DNA from: Haliea alexandrii
GTDB taxonomy: Bacteria; Pseudomonadota; Gammaproteobacteria; Pseudomonadales; Halieaceae
Assembly (NCBI RefSeq): GCF_003719295.1
Contig: NZ_RFLW01000003.1
Coordinates: 434,001-498,000 of the forward strand
Reading direction: 5' to 3'
DNA length: 64,000 nucleotides
Shown here: positions 55,111 to 63,867 of the stretch, piece after piece
Layout: each line of letters begins with the position of its first letter
How positions within the stretch are numbered: position 1 is the stretch's first letter
Program-made: the position numbers and the translations under genes
Notes under the pieces: model-generated
Seen by the model: the letters and a program-made list of their open reading frames with translations, nothing else
Told to the model about the DNA's origin: nothing
Database searches by the model: none

Positions 55111-55857
55111 GTGGCCGTGGCGAATATTCTGATAATTGACGATGACTTGCTGTTTTGCAAGGTGTTGCGCTATCAACTGGGTGTGCGCAAATACCACTGC
55201 GAGTTCGTTGACTCCTCTACGCGTGCGCTAAAGCACCTGCAACACGAACCCCGCCCTGACCTTATTATGCTCGACTACTTCCTGGGCGAGCAGGACATGA
55301 ATGGCCTGCAGCTCTGCAGCCAGATTAAAACGATGTGCGACGTGCCGACGATCATGCTCACAGCCAATGACGATGTGCGCACGACGATTTCTTGCCTGGA
55401 TGCAGGAGCCGATCAATACATCGTCAAGCCATACGATATTGAAGAACTGACCGCGAGGATTCGCGCGGTACTGCGGCAGCACAGCAGCAACAATCAGCGC
55501 GACAATAGCGCCGCAGCGAGCAGTGTGTTCGAGTGGGAAGCGCTACAACTCGATCCGCTACACCGCACTCTCGGTGCCTTCGGGGAAGAGGTAGCACTTT
55601 CCGAAAAAGAACTGGCGGTATTATCCATTCTCATGCGCAACGCCGGCAGCGCGGTACAACGCAACGACTTGTACAGCATTGTTTACGGCAGAGATTTTGA
55701 CTCCATGAATCGGGCCATGGATGTTCTGGTCGGGCGTGCCAGAAAGAAACTCAAGTCGCTGACGGACAATTACTGCATTCGCTCGGTACGGGGTGCAGGG
55801 TATGCATTACAGCCTACACGGGCCCGGAGAACACCCTATAAGGAAACCCAATCATGA
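55111..55857 (+). CDS. OmpR/PhoB-type response regulator
   Basis: A 248-residue DNA-binding regulator. The receiver domain has acidic residues DDD at 10-12, phospho-acceptor Asp55 (LIMLDYFLG), Thr/Ala in MLTAND and Lys in IVKPYD. The winged-helix C-terminal domain has LSEKELAVLSILMRNAGSAVQRNDLYSIVYG and MDVLVGRARKKLKS. I chose GTG at 55111 with AAGGAT upstream; a TTG 7 codons earlier is less likely. The Hpt gene overlaps its end (ATGA), followed by a hybrid kinase, so this is the output of a three-part phosphorelay. Confidence 0.93.
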   Translation: MAVANILIIDDDLLFCKVLRYQLGVRKYHCEFVDSSTRALKHLQHEPRPDLIMLDYFLGEQDMNGLQLCSQIKTMCDVPTIMLTANDDVRTTISCLDAGADQYIVKPYDIEELTARIRAVLRQHSSNNQRDNSAAASSVFEWEALQLDPLHRTLGAFGEEVALSEKELAVLSILMRNAGSAVQRNDLYSIVYGRDFDSMNRAMDVLVGRARKKLKSLTDNYCIRSVRGAGYALQPTRARRTPYKETQS

Positions 55858-56216
55858 CCACGGAGAAGGCCGTCTTCGACAGTTCGCATCTACCGCATTC
55901 TTTGGAGCTTGACGATTGGGAGGTACTGGCGGATTTCTACGGTACATTTTTACAGCAGCTGGACGCCCTGCTGCTGCTCATTGAACCGCCCTCTCTGCCA
56001 ATGTCATTAGATGAACAACGTCACCACGCACACAAGCTGGGTTCCTCCTGCCGTACTGTGGGGGCACACGCCCTGGCTTCCCTGTTCGAGTCTCTCGAAG
56101 CGCTGTGCCGGGACGCGGCAACCGAGGAAACGCGGGAGCAACTGCTCGCAAACATCGTAACACTGGCAAAAACGACCCGGGGCCGTGTCGCATCGCATCT
56201 TGCAGCAGGAGCCTGA
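55854..56216 (+). CDS. Histidine phosphotransfer (Hpt) domain protein
   Basis: A 120-residue all-helical protein. The segment RHHAHKLGSSCRTVGAHALASLFESLE is the Hpt signature with phospho-acceptor His60. The second helix of the bundle is LADFYGTFLQQLDALLLLIE. It should carry phosphate from the receiver of the hybrid kinase to the response regulator. The ATG overlaps the regulator stop. Its stop lies 7 bases before the kinase ATG I chose, and a GTG-start alternative for the kinase would overlap it. Confidence 0.9.
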   Translation: MTTEKAVFDSSHLPHSLELDDWEVLADFYGTFLQQLDALLLLIEPPSLPMSLDEQRHHAHKLGSSCRTVGAHALASLFESLEALCRDAATEETREQLLANIVTLAKTTRGRVASHLAAGA

Positions 56217-56223
56217 TACCGGC

Positions 56224-58443
56224 ATGCCCGCCACCAGTGCCATTTTCGAGGCCCTGACCGCCAGCCAACTGGGTGCCATGCGCTGGCGCCGCGGTGTTGG
56301 CGCCATTGCGCTCAACCGTGGCCTGTGTACCGCACTGGAATTGCCTGCAGGCACCAACGCCCTGTCCACAGCGAATTTCGAACGTATGCTCTATGAGGAG
56401 GATCGCGCTCGGGTTATCCGCAGTTTCAATCATCACATCGAGCAGGGTTTACAGGAGACCGTCGAGATTCCGCTGCGCGCACGAACCACGCAAGGCGGCA
56501 TACGAAAATTCCAATGCGTGCTCAGTATTGTCACCGATGAAAGTGAATACCAGGACGATGTCATGATCATCCTCCGCGACATGACCGAAGCGGAAATAGC
56601 ACGCACGGAAACACTGCAGAAATCGGAACTGGAGAGGTTGATTATCTCCATCTCCGTCAAACTGCTTGAAGCCCCGATCGAACTGATTGACGCCACAATC
56701 ACCGAGGCGCTGAGTGACACATCAAGCTATGTCGGTGCTGATAGAGCCTACCGGTTCACCTACTACTGGGAGCGGGAAAGCTGTAGCAATACCCATGAAT
56801 GGTGCGCCCAGGGTATCGAGCCACAAATCGATCTCCTGCAGGATATTTCTACCCGGGACCTGCATTTATGGACCAGCAATCACAAGAGCCGCTTGCCTTT
56901 CATTGTCTCCGCCGTGAGCAGCCGCGCGCCGGGTGACGCCCTGCGGGCAATACTCGAACCTCAGGGCATACAGTCACTGGCGACCTTCCCCGAGCTGCTG
57001 GGTGATGATTGTATGGGCTTTATCGGCTTCGACTCGGTAAACAGTGCCCGCCATTACAGCGACGTAGAGATCATGTTGCTGGAATTGCTGGCCGACCTGA
57101 TCACACACACCGAACAGCGACGCCGCCGGGAACAGGAACTACTCGATACGCTTGTATCCCTCAAGGAATCCCGCAACTCGGCCCTCACCATGGCCGCTGT
57201 GGCGAGCTCAGCCAATGAGGCCAAGTCACGCTTCGTTGCCACCATGAGCCATGAAATCCGCACGCCGCTGCACGTCGTTCTCGGCATGACGGAGTTACTC
57301 AAGGGCACAGTGCTGGACGAGAACCAGCGCTCGCTTCTGGATGCACTGGAGTCGTCCGGGCGCAACCTCACGGAGTTGATTGGCGATATTCTGGAGGTCT
57401 CGCGCATCGAAAGTGGCAACCTCGCACTGGAGCCGGTTCCTTTCTCCCTGCCTGACTTGAGTGTCCCGGTGGAGAGAGTACTGCGTCCACTCGCGGAACG
57501 GAAACGCATCAGCCTTGAATTCCAATTGACCACGGGGCTCACCTGCCGCTTTTACAGCGACGCAATCAAGATCCGCCAAGTCATTCAGAACCTCGTGGCT
57601 AACGCCATAAAGTTTACCGAAGCCGGATCAGTGGAGGTTGACCTGTCCGTCACGCAACCCTACAAGAGCACGGCCAAGGACGACTGGCAGTTACGCATCC
57701 GCGTCGCGGATACGGGCATAGGCATGCCGGAAAATGTGCTTGCGCACCTTCATGAGCCCTTTTATCAAGTCAGTGGCGCTGGGCCTGCTCGCGCCAGTGG
57801 CACCGGGCTAGGGCTGGCAATTGTCTATAATTTGGTCAGCGCAATGGGCGGCTCGGTTTCAGTAGACAGCACGCTCGGCTCCGGCTCAACGTTTGAGGTA
57901 ACCTTGCCACTGCAGCAAGTGGGCGTACCGGAAGGCGCCGACAGCACCGGCCAAGCTGTCGATGGGCTTTGTGCCGAAACGGACGCAGACCAGCTTGCCA
58001 ACACGATCAACGGCAAGCGCCTTCTCCTCGCGGAAGACAACGTGATGAATCAGCGGTTGGTGCAGACACATTTAAAAGGGTTCAGTTGCAAACTGGAGTT
58101 TGCTGAAAACGGCGAAGAAGCCGTTGCAATGGTGGAACAGCGCGACTTCGACCTCATCTTGATGGATTGCCAGATGCCAATCATGAACGGTTTCGAGGCA
58201 ACTCGTCGGATCCGCGCGATCTTGCACCAGCAGAACAGGCATCAGCCGGCGGTCCTGGCTGTAACGGCCAACTCAGTGCAGGGCGACCGGGAAAAATGCC
58301 TGGCCTTTGGTATGGACGCAATGCTGAGCAAGCCATTTTCCCGGCAGGATCTTATAACTGCTGTCGCGCGTTGGATCGCGCCGGCCGCCGTTCAACGCCT
58401 CCCCGGCGAGGGGATACCCAAAGTTACAAAGACAGTCGTCTAG
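56224..58443 (+). CDS. Hybrid sensor histidine kinase with PAS, GAF and receiver domains
   Basis: A 739-residue cytoplasmic kinase with no membrane helix. Order: PAS-like domain (residues about 20-130), GAF-like domain (about 150-295, TFPELLGDDCMGFIGFDS), HisKA with His343 (ATMSHEIRTPLHV), the ATPase domain (NLVANAIKFTEAG, DTGIGMP, GTGLGLAIV), and a C-terminal receiver with Asp648 (LILMDCQMPIMNG) and Lys in LSKPFS. A soluble sensor suggests an intracellular signal. ATG 56224 lies about 12 bases after GGAG; a GTG 13 codons earlier is possible. Confidence 0.93.
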   Translation: MPATSAIFEALTASQLGAMRWRRGVGAIALNRGLCTALELPAGTNALSTANFERMLYEEDRARVIRSFNHHIEQGLQETVEIPLRARTTQGGIRKFQCVLSIVTDESEYQDDVMIILRDMTEAEIARTETLQKSELERLIISISVKLLEAPIELIDATITEALSDTSSYVGADRAYRFTYYWERESCSNTHEWCAQGIEPQIDLLQDISTRDLHLWTSNHKSRLPFIVSAVSSRAPGDALRAILEPQGIQSLATFPELLGDDCMGFIGFDSVNSARHYSDVEIMLLELLADLITHTEQRRRREQELLDTLVSLKESRNSALTMAAVASSANEAKSRFVATMSHEIRTPLHVVLGMTELLKGTVLDENQRSLLDALESSGRNLTELIGDILEVSRIESGNLALEPVPFSLPDLSVPVERVLRPLAERKRISLEFQLTTGLTCRFYSDAIKIRQVIQNLVANAIKFTEAGSVEVDLSVTQPYKSTAKDDWQLRIRVADTGIGMPENVLAHLHEPFYQVSGAGPARASGTGLGLAIVYNLVSAMGGSVSVDSTLGSGSTFEVTLPLQQVGVPEGADSTGQAVDGLCAETDADQLANTINGKRLLLAEDNVMNQRLVQTHLKGFSCKLEFAENGEEAVAMVEQRDFDLILMDCQMPIMNGFEATRRIRAILHQQNRHQPAVLAVTANSVQGDREKCLAFGMDAMLSKPFSRQDLITAVARWIAPAAVQRLPGEGIPKVTKTVV

Positions 58444-58549
58444 ATTTGTTACTGTTCCCGACTCTGATTATCGGAGTCCCGCATTAGCGCACCTACCTTA
58501 CTCAACCCAAACGCAAGGCATGACCGCGGCAGAGCAACACCCGGGGAAA

Positions 58550-58580
58550 CTGGAATTGCAGACAGGCGCCGGGATTCCAG
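58550..58580. terminator. Inverted repeat between convergent kinase and leucine dehydrogenase genes
   Basis: CTGGAAT and ATTCCAG form a perfect 7-bp inverted repeat around a 17-base GC-rich loop in the 184-base gap between two convergent genes. Position suits a bidirectional transcription end, but no T run follows on either side, so a Rho-independent terminator is not shown. An additional GACTC/GAGTC repeat lies close to the kinase stop, near 58461. Confidence 0.3.
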
Positions 58581-58627
58581 ACCTTCCTGTGCGCCGCTGT
58601 TTCTGCTTGTAGCGGCCAGCAGCATTG

Positions 58628-59725
58628 TCAGCTTATATTCATTGCATGCGCTGTTTGCGCTCCTCGGCTAGCAGGCAGGCTCGCGCGCGCCGTGTCACGC
58701 AAATACTCCACCGCCAAGGCCTCGGCCACATCGTTCGACGACTGACTGGAGCCATCTGTCCTGCGTAGTACTTCAGTGAGCGTGACGCTGATACGCTCAA
58801 TATGCGCTCTCTTCGCTGCCGCCGGCAAGCCGGCACGCTGATAGTGCACGTCGATAATGCCTCCGGCGTTTATCAGAAAATCCGGACAATACAGAATGCC
58901 GTGCTCCTGTAGGCGCGCACAGTCTTCCGCCGTCGCCAGCTGATTGTTCGCAGCACCAGCCACAATACCTGCGCGCAAAGTATCGATGGTGCGGTCATTC
59001 AACACGGCGCCCATCGCACAAGGCGCCAGTACATCCACTTCCAGGCCGAGTATTTCCGCTGGCGCCACCGGCAGAACGCCGAGCGCCTCCACCGCGCGAG
59101 CCAGATTCGCCTCGTTTACGTCCGCCCCATACACTACGGCCCCGTCCTCGCGCAGATGACGCGCCAGATGATAGCCTACGTGGCCGAGGCCCTGTACCGC
59201 GACGCGCAAGTCTGCAGTGCTGGCCACACCCAGGCGGTGTTGCGCCGCCGCGCGAATGCCAAGAAAAACACCGTAGGCTGTGCTCGGTGAGGGGTCGCCA
59301 CCGTGCTCATTGTCGTCGATACCGCTAACATGAGGTGTGCGTGCGGCCATTCGGCGCAGATCCTCTACACCGGTACCTGAATCCTCCGCGGCTACATAAC
59401 GCCCGCCTTGGGCATGCACGAAGTCGCCCATCGCTCGCATCAATGCCGACGTCTTGTCGCGCCGCGGGTCGCCAATGATGACCGACTTCCCGCCGCCCAT
59501 GGGCAGGCCCGCCAACGCTGATTTGTAGGTCATACCGCGGGAGAGGCGCAGCACATCGTGCAGCGCGTCCGCATCATTGGCATAGGGAAACATGCGACAG
59601 CCACCGACACCCGGCCCGAGGCTGGAATTGTGTACGGCAATAATCGCGCGAAGCCCGGTGGCAGCATCGCTGCCAAAAACAACCAGTTCGTGGCCATCCC
59701 AGGCGGGGGCCGAAAATACAGTCAT
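58628..59725 (-). CDS. Leucine (Glu/Leu/Phe/Val-type) dehydrogenase
   Basis: A 365-residue NAD-dependent amino-acid dehydrogenase. The catalytic lysines lie in GLPMGGGKSVI and MTYKSALAG, and GPGVGGCRMFPY is the substrate-binding start. The Rossmann domain has VQGLGHVGYHLARHL. Length fits leucine/valine dehydrogenase better than glutamate dehydrogenase (about 420-450). It deaminates branched-chain amino acids to 2-oxoacids. It lies 30 bases downstream of the indolepyruvate oxidoreductase gene, which can oxidise 2-oxoacids, so the two likely form an amino-acid breakdown operon. Confidence 0.9.
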   Translation of the reverse strand: MTVFSAPAWDGHELVVFGSDAATGLRAIIAVHNSSLGPGVGGCRMFPYANDADALHDVLRLSRGMTYKSALAGLPMGGGKSVIIGDPRRDKTSALMRAMGDFVHAQGGRYVAAEDSGTGVEDLRRMAARTPHVSGIDDNEHGGDPSPSTAYGVFLGIRAAAQHRLGVASTADLRVAVQGLGHVGYHLARHLREDGAVVYGADVNEANLARAVEALGVLPVAPAEILGLEVDVLAPCAMGAVLNDRTIDTLRAGIVAGAANNQLATAEDCARLQEHGILYCPDFLINAGGIIDVHYQRAGLPAAAKRAHIERISVTLTEVLRRTDGSSQSSNDVAEALAVEYLRDTARASLPASRGAQTAHAMNIS

Positions 59726-59755
59726 GATGGTTCCTCTCCGGCTGCCTGTGTTGGG

Positions 59756-62700
59756 TCAGGCAGCATTGACAATAGTGACCGTGGCCACGGCTTCGCCGCG
59801 AAAGCGACGCAGAAGCTGGGTGCGCTGCCCGGCCAGCTGCTCACGGTTGCGGTCCTTGACGTGGCCGAAGCCGCGCAGCCGGGCGGGCAGCGACGCCAGC
59901 TCCACCGCATCCGCGTAATTTTCGTCACTCAGACCGGAGAGCAACTCGTCAAGCAGGGTGAGGTAGTCATCAATGTCCGCGCGCTCCTGCCGACGTTCGG
60001 CGGTATAGCCGAAAATATCAAAGCGTGTTCCACGCAGCCTCCGCAGCCGGGCGAGCCAGCCAAAGGCGGTCAGCATCCACGGGCCGAACTCCTGCTTGAT
60101 CAGGTGGCCGGTAGCGGGGTCGCGCTTGCTGAACAAGGGCGGCGCCAGGTTGAAACGCAGTTCAAAATCGCCATCAAACTGCTGCTCGAGCTTGCGCAGG
60201 AACTCGCCGTTGCTGTACAACCTGGCCACTTCGTACTCGTCCTTGTAGGCCATCAGTTTGTGGAGCACCCGGGCCACGGTGGCGCTGAGGCTACCCGGCT
60301 GTTCTGCCCGGGGGTCCGCAGCACGCACGCGATTCACCTGTTGCCGGTAGCGCTCCGCGTAGGCCGCATCCTGGTAGTCCGCAAGACGCGCTGCGCGGTC
60401 GACAACAATCTCTTCCACCAACTCGAGGCGCGATGCCGCGGGCGGGGCCAGCTCATCCACCAGCGCCAGCACGCGCTGGGGCTGATCGGCACAGCGGCGT
60501 CCCCACAGGAATGCCTGTTTATTGAAATTGACGGCCACCGCATTCAACTCGATGGCCTCCTCCAGCGCGGCGGCGGAAACCGGCACCAGACCCTGCTGCC
60601 AGGCGTAGCCAAGCAGGAACAGGTTCGCGGCTATGGAGTCGCCCAGCAGCTGTGTGGCGATGCGTGTTGCATCAATGAAGAACGCCGCCGAGTCGCCGAC
60701 CTCGTCACTCACCTTGGCTTTCATGGCGCTGGTGGGGAAGCGCGCATCCGGGTCGAGAATAAAGGCTGAGGTGGGCACTTCGGCATCGTTGACCACGGCG
60801 TGGGTGCGGCCGTGCGCCACCTTGCCCAGTGCTTCATAGGTGGAAGTCACCACCAGGTCACAACCGAGCAGCAAGTCGGCCTCTCCGGCGGGAATACGCA
60901 CCGCCTTGATGTCTTCCTGATTGGCGCTGACCCGCACATGACTGACCACGGCACCAAACTTCTGCGCCAGGCCCGTCTGGTTCATGGTCGCACAACCCTT
61001 GCCTTCAATGTGTGCCGCCATGGCCACCAGGGCGGTAATGGTCAGCACACCGGTGCCGCCCACGCCGGTCACCACCGTGTTCCAGGGCCGCTCAAGCTCT
61101 GGTAACTGCGGCTCGGGAAGTGGGTCGAACAGGCCTTCCGCGCCACCGCCGGCACCCTCGGGCTTGCGCAACGACCCACCAATGACCGAAACGAAACTCG
61201 GGCAGAAACCATTCGCGCAGCTGTAGTCTTTGTTGCAGGAGCTCTGGTCAATCTTGCGTTTGCGGCCCAGTTCGGTGGCCTTCGGCAGCACCGACAGGCA
61301 GTTGGACTTGATGCTGCAATCCCCGCAGCCCTCGCACACCGCATCGTTGATAAACAGGCGCTTGGCCGGGTCTTCCAACTGGCCCTTTTTACGCCGACGG
61401 CGCTTTTCCGCCGCGCAGGTTTGTACGTAAACGATGACCGATGTGCCGTTATACTCCCGCAGCTCGCGCTGCAAGGCATCCATCTCACGGCGATCATGCA
61501 GGCTGAAGTAACTGGTGACACCGTGGAACTGGCCGCTCCAGGCTTCCGGGTGGTCACTGACCAGGGCGATACGCTGCACACCCTCGGCAGCAACCTGGCG
61601 TATCAGGTCACCTACCGACAAACTGCCATCAATGGGCTGGCCACCCGTCATGGCGACCGCATCGTTATAGAGAATCTTATAGGTAATGTTCACACCGGCG
61701 GCAACCGCGGCCCGAATGGCGAGAATGCCCGAGTGGAAGTAGGTGCCATCACCCAGGTTCTGAAAGACGTGCCGGGTGTCAGTGAACGGCGCCTGGCCAA
61801 TCCACGTCGCCCCCTCGCCACCCATCTGCGTGAACGTATGGGTTTGCCGGTCAGGCATCCAGGTGGCCATGTAATGGCAGCCTATGCCGCCAAAGGCGTG
61901 GCTGCCTTCAGGCACTTTGGTCGAGGTATTGTGGGGGCAGCCGGAACAGAAGTGCGGCACGCGCTCGATGGTGTCCCGCGGCTGGGCGAGTGAGCGCTCC
62001 TTGTCCTCGATCCAGCGAATACGCTGATCCATGGTTTCCGACTGATAGAAGCGGCGGATACGACTGGCGATCGCCAGCGCCACCATCGCCGGCGTCAACT
62101 CGGCCAGGTTGGGCAGGAGGTCCCTGCCGGCTTCATCAAACTCGCCGATCACGCGGGGGCGCGCCGCCACCGGATAATTGTACAGCTGGCCGGTCAGCTG
62201 GTCTTCGATGATGGAACGCTTTTCCTCCACCACCAGAATCTCCTCCAAACCTTCGGCGAAGTCATGGGTCATGCGCGGCTCGAGGGGCCAGGGCATGCCG
62301 ACCTTGTAGACGCGCAGACCGATTTCGGCGGCCACCGCATCGTCGATACCCATGTCCTCCAGCGCCTGCATGACGTCCAGATAGGCCTTGCCGGAGGTGA
62401 TAATACCCAGCCGCGGGTTAGGGCAATCCACTACCACACGGTTGATGCCGTTGACACGGGCGAACTCCCGCGCCGCATAGATCTTGAACTTGTTGAGCCG
62501 CAACTCCTGCTCCAGCGGCTTGTCCGGCCAGCGCGCGTGCACGCCATCGGCGGGCATCTGGAAGTCTTCGGGCATGACGATGTTGATACGGTCGGGGTCG
62601 ATGTCCGCAGAAATGGCGGAATCCATGTTTTCGGTAATGGCTTTCAACGCCACCCAACAGCCGCTATAGCGCGATAATTCCCAGCCGAAGATGCCCAGGT

Positions 62701-63259
62701 CGAGTACTTCCTGCACATTGGCCGGGCTCAACACGGGCACCGAGGCACCGATGAACATGTGCTCCGACTGGTGCGGCAATGTCGAGGACTTGCAGGCATG
62801 ATCATCCCCTGCCACCGCCAGCACACCGCCGTAGCGCGATGTGCCAAATGCATTGGCATGCTTGATCACATCCATGCTGCGATCAACCCCCGGCCCCTTG
62901 CCATACCACATGCCGAACACGCCATCGTAACGCGCGCCGGCAAACAGGTTGGTCTGCTGGCTGCCCCAGACCGAAGTCGCCGCCAGATCTTCGTTCAACC
63001 CCGCCTGAAAGTGAATATTGTGACGCTTGAGCCAGGGTTCGGCTTTCCACATGGCCTGGTCAACGCCACCCACGGGGGAGCCGCGATAGCCGGATATAAA
63101 GCCCGCCGTATTGAGCCCGGCGCGGCGATCGCGCTGCTGCTGCAACATGGGCAGCCTGACCAGTGCTTCAATCCCGGTCATGTAGGCGCGCGCCGTGTCG
63201 AGGGCGTACTTGTCGTCCAGCGATACTTTTCTGAGAGCGTTGCGGTTGTCGGTTGCCAT
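59756..63259 (-). CDS. Indolepyruvate ferredoxin oxidoreductase family protein (fused IorA-IorB type)
   Basis: A 1167-residue fused enzyme that converts aryl- or branched-chain 2-oxoacids and CoA to acyl-CoA. It contains the pyrimidine-binding domain (SGYRGSPVGGVDQA), the thiamine-diphosphate domain (FCSGCPHNTSTKVPEG, GGEGATWIGQAPF), an iron-sulfur region (CEGCGDCSIKSNC, then a second cysteine group SCNKDYSCANGFC) and a gamma-type domain (VTGVGGTGVLTITALVAMAAH). A further C-terminal helical domain follows. The ATG at 63259 is 8 bases after AGGAG. It is upstream of leucine dehydrogenase and divergent from an Lrp-type regulator. Confidence 0.95.
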   Translation of the reverse strand: MATDNRNALRKVSLDDKYALDTARAYMTGIEALVRLPMLQQQRDRRAGLNTAGFISGYRGSPVGGVDQAMWKAEPWLKRHNIHFQAGLNEDLAATSVWGSQQTNLFAGARYDGVFGMWYGKGPGVDRSMDVIKHANAFGTSRYGGVLAVAGDDHACKSSTLPHQSEHMFIGASVPVLSPANVQEVLDLGIFGWELSRYSGCWVALKAITENMDSAISADIDPDRINIVMPEDFQMPADGVHARWPDKPLEQELRLNKFKIYAAREFARVNGINRVVVDCPNPRLGIITSGKAYLDVMQALEDMGIDDAVAAEIGLRVYKVGMPWPLEPRMTHDFAEGLEEILVVEEKRSIIEDQLTGQLYNYPVAARPRVIGEFDEAGRDLLPNLAELTPAMVALAIASRIRRFYQSETMDQRIRWIEDKERSLAQPRDTIERVPHFCSGCPHNTSTKVPEGSHAFGGIGCHYMATWMPDRQTHTFTQMGGEGATWIGQAPFTDTRHVFQNLGDGTYFHSGILAIRAAVAAGVNITYKILYNDAVAMTGGQPIDGSLSVGDLIRQVAAEGVQRIALVSDHPEAWSGQFHGVTSYFSLHDRREMDALQRELREYNGTSVIVYVQTCAAEKRRRRKKGQLEDPAKRLFINDAVCEGCGDCSIKSNCLSVLPKATELGRKRKIDQSSCNKDYSCANGFCPSFVSVIGGSLRKPEGAGGGAEGLFDPLPEPQLPELERPWNTVVTGVGGTGVLTITALVAMAAHIEGKGCATMNQTGLAQKFGAVVSHVRVSANQEDIKAVRIPAGEADLLLGCDLVVTSTYEALGKVAHGRTHAVVNDAEVPTSAFILDPDARFPTSAMKAKVSDEVGDSAAFFIDATRIATQLLGDSIAANLFLLGYAWQQGLVPVSAAALEEAIELNAVAVNFNKQAFLWGRRCADQPQRVLALVDELAPPAASRLELVEEIVVDRAARLADYQDAAYAERYRQQVNRVRAADPRAEQPGSLSATVARVLHKLMAYKDEYEVARLYSNGEFLRKLEQQFDGDFELRFNLAPPLFSKRDPATGHLIKQEFGPWMLTAFGWLARLRRLRGTRFDIFGYTAERRQERADIDDYLTLLDELLSGLSDENYADAVELASLPARLRGFGHVKDRNREQLAGQRTQLLRRFRGEAVATVTIVNAA

Positions 63260-63344
63260 AATCACTGCTCCTGCACGGACCTGAGATTCTGCGCCAGACG
63301 GAGAGGATTTGTTATTTGATTTGGTGGCCTTTTACACGATATTG

Positions 63345-63359
63345 TGCATAAATTATGCA
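63345..63359. promoter_or_regulatory. Perfect 15-bp palindrome, candidate Lrp/AsnC operator
   Basis: TGCATAA, A, TTATGCA is a perfect odd-centred palindrome in the 133-base gap between the oxidoreductase gene and the divergent Lrp-type regulator gene, 33 bases before the regulator ATG. Lrp-family sites are 15-bp imperfect palindromes with an AT-rich core, so this fits in size, symmetry and place. It is in an AT-rich patch unlike the genes around it. Confidence 0.62.
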
Positions 63360-63392
63360 ACAGTTAAGCAATTATAGGGTTAAACAACCATC

Positions 63393-63860
63393 ATGCTCGC
63401 CCCTCAGGACATTGAGATACTGAAACTGCTGCAACGGGATGCCACCACGAGCACCGCCAGCATCGCCGACAGGATCAACCTGTCCCAGTCACCCTGCTGG
63501 CGGCGCATCAACCGTCTGGAAGAGGAGGGTATTATCCGGCGGCGGGTCGCCCTGCTGGATCGCGCACAGCTGGGTATGGATGTGGTGGTGTTCGCCACCA
63601 TCAACCTGACCGCCACCGGTCGCCAGAACCTGGTGAGCTTCGAAACCGAAATCGTCGATCACCCCGAAGTGGTCGAGTGCTATACCATGACCGGCATCTG
63701 GGACTACATGCTGAAGATTGTTACCCGCGACATTCGCCACTACGAAGACTTCGTGCGCAACACGCTGACCACCAGTCCCGGCATTCGAGAGCTGCACTCC
63801 CACATGGCGGTGACTGAAATCAAGAACACCACCGAATTACCGCTGGATACCCAGCTCTAG
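63393..63860 (+). CDS. Lrp/AsnC-family transcriptional regulator
   Basis: A 155-residue regulator. The N-terminal winged helix has DIEILKLLQRDATTSTASIADRINLSQSPCWRRINRLEEEGII, the classical AsnC block. The C-terminal RAM ligand domain has HPEVVECYTMTGIWDYMLKIVTRDI and TSPGIRELHSHMAVTEIKNT. It senses an amino acid. Divergent placement from the oxidoreductase/leucine dehydrogenase operon, with a palindrome between, suggests it controls that operon and itself. The next gene, an aminotransferase, starts 7 bases after its stop. Confidence 0.94.
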   Translation: MLAPQDIEILKLLQRDATTSTASIADRINLSQSPCWRRINRLEEEGIIRRRVALLDRAQLGMDVVVFATINLTATGRQNLVSFETEIVDHPEVVECYTMTGIWDYMLKIVTRDIRHYEDFVRNTLTTSPGIRELHSHMAVTEIKNTTELPLDTQL

Positions 63861-63867
63861 GACGCGC

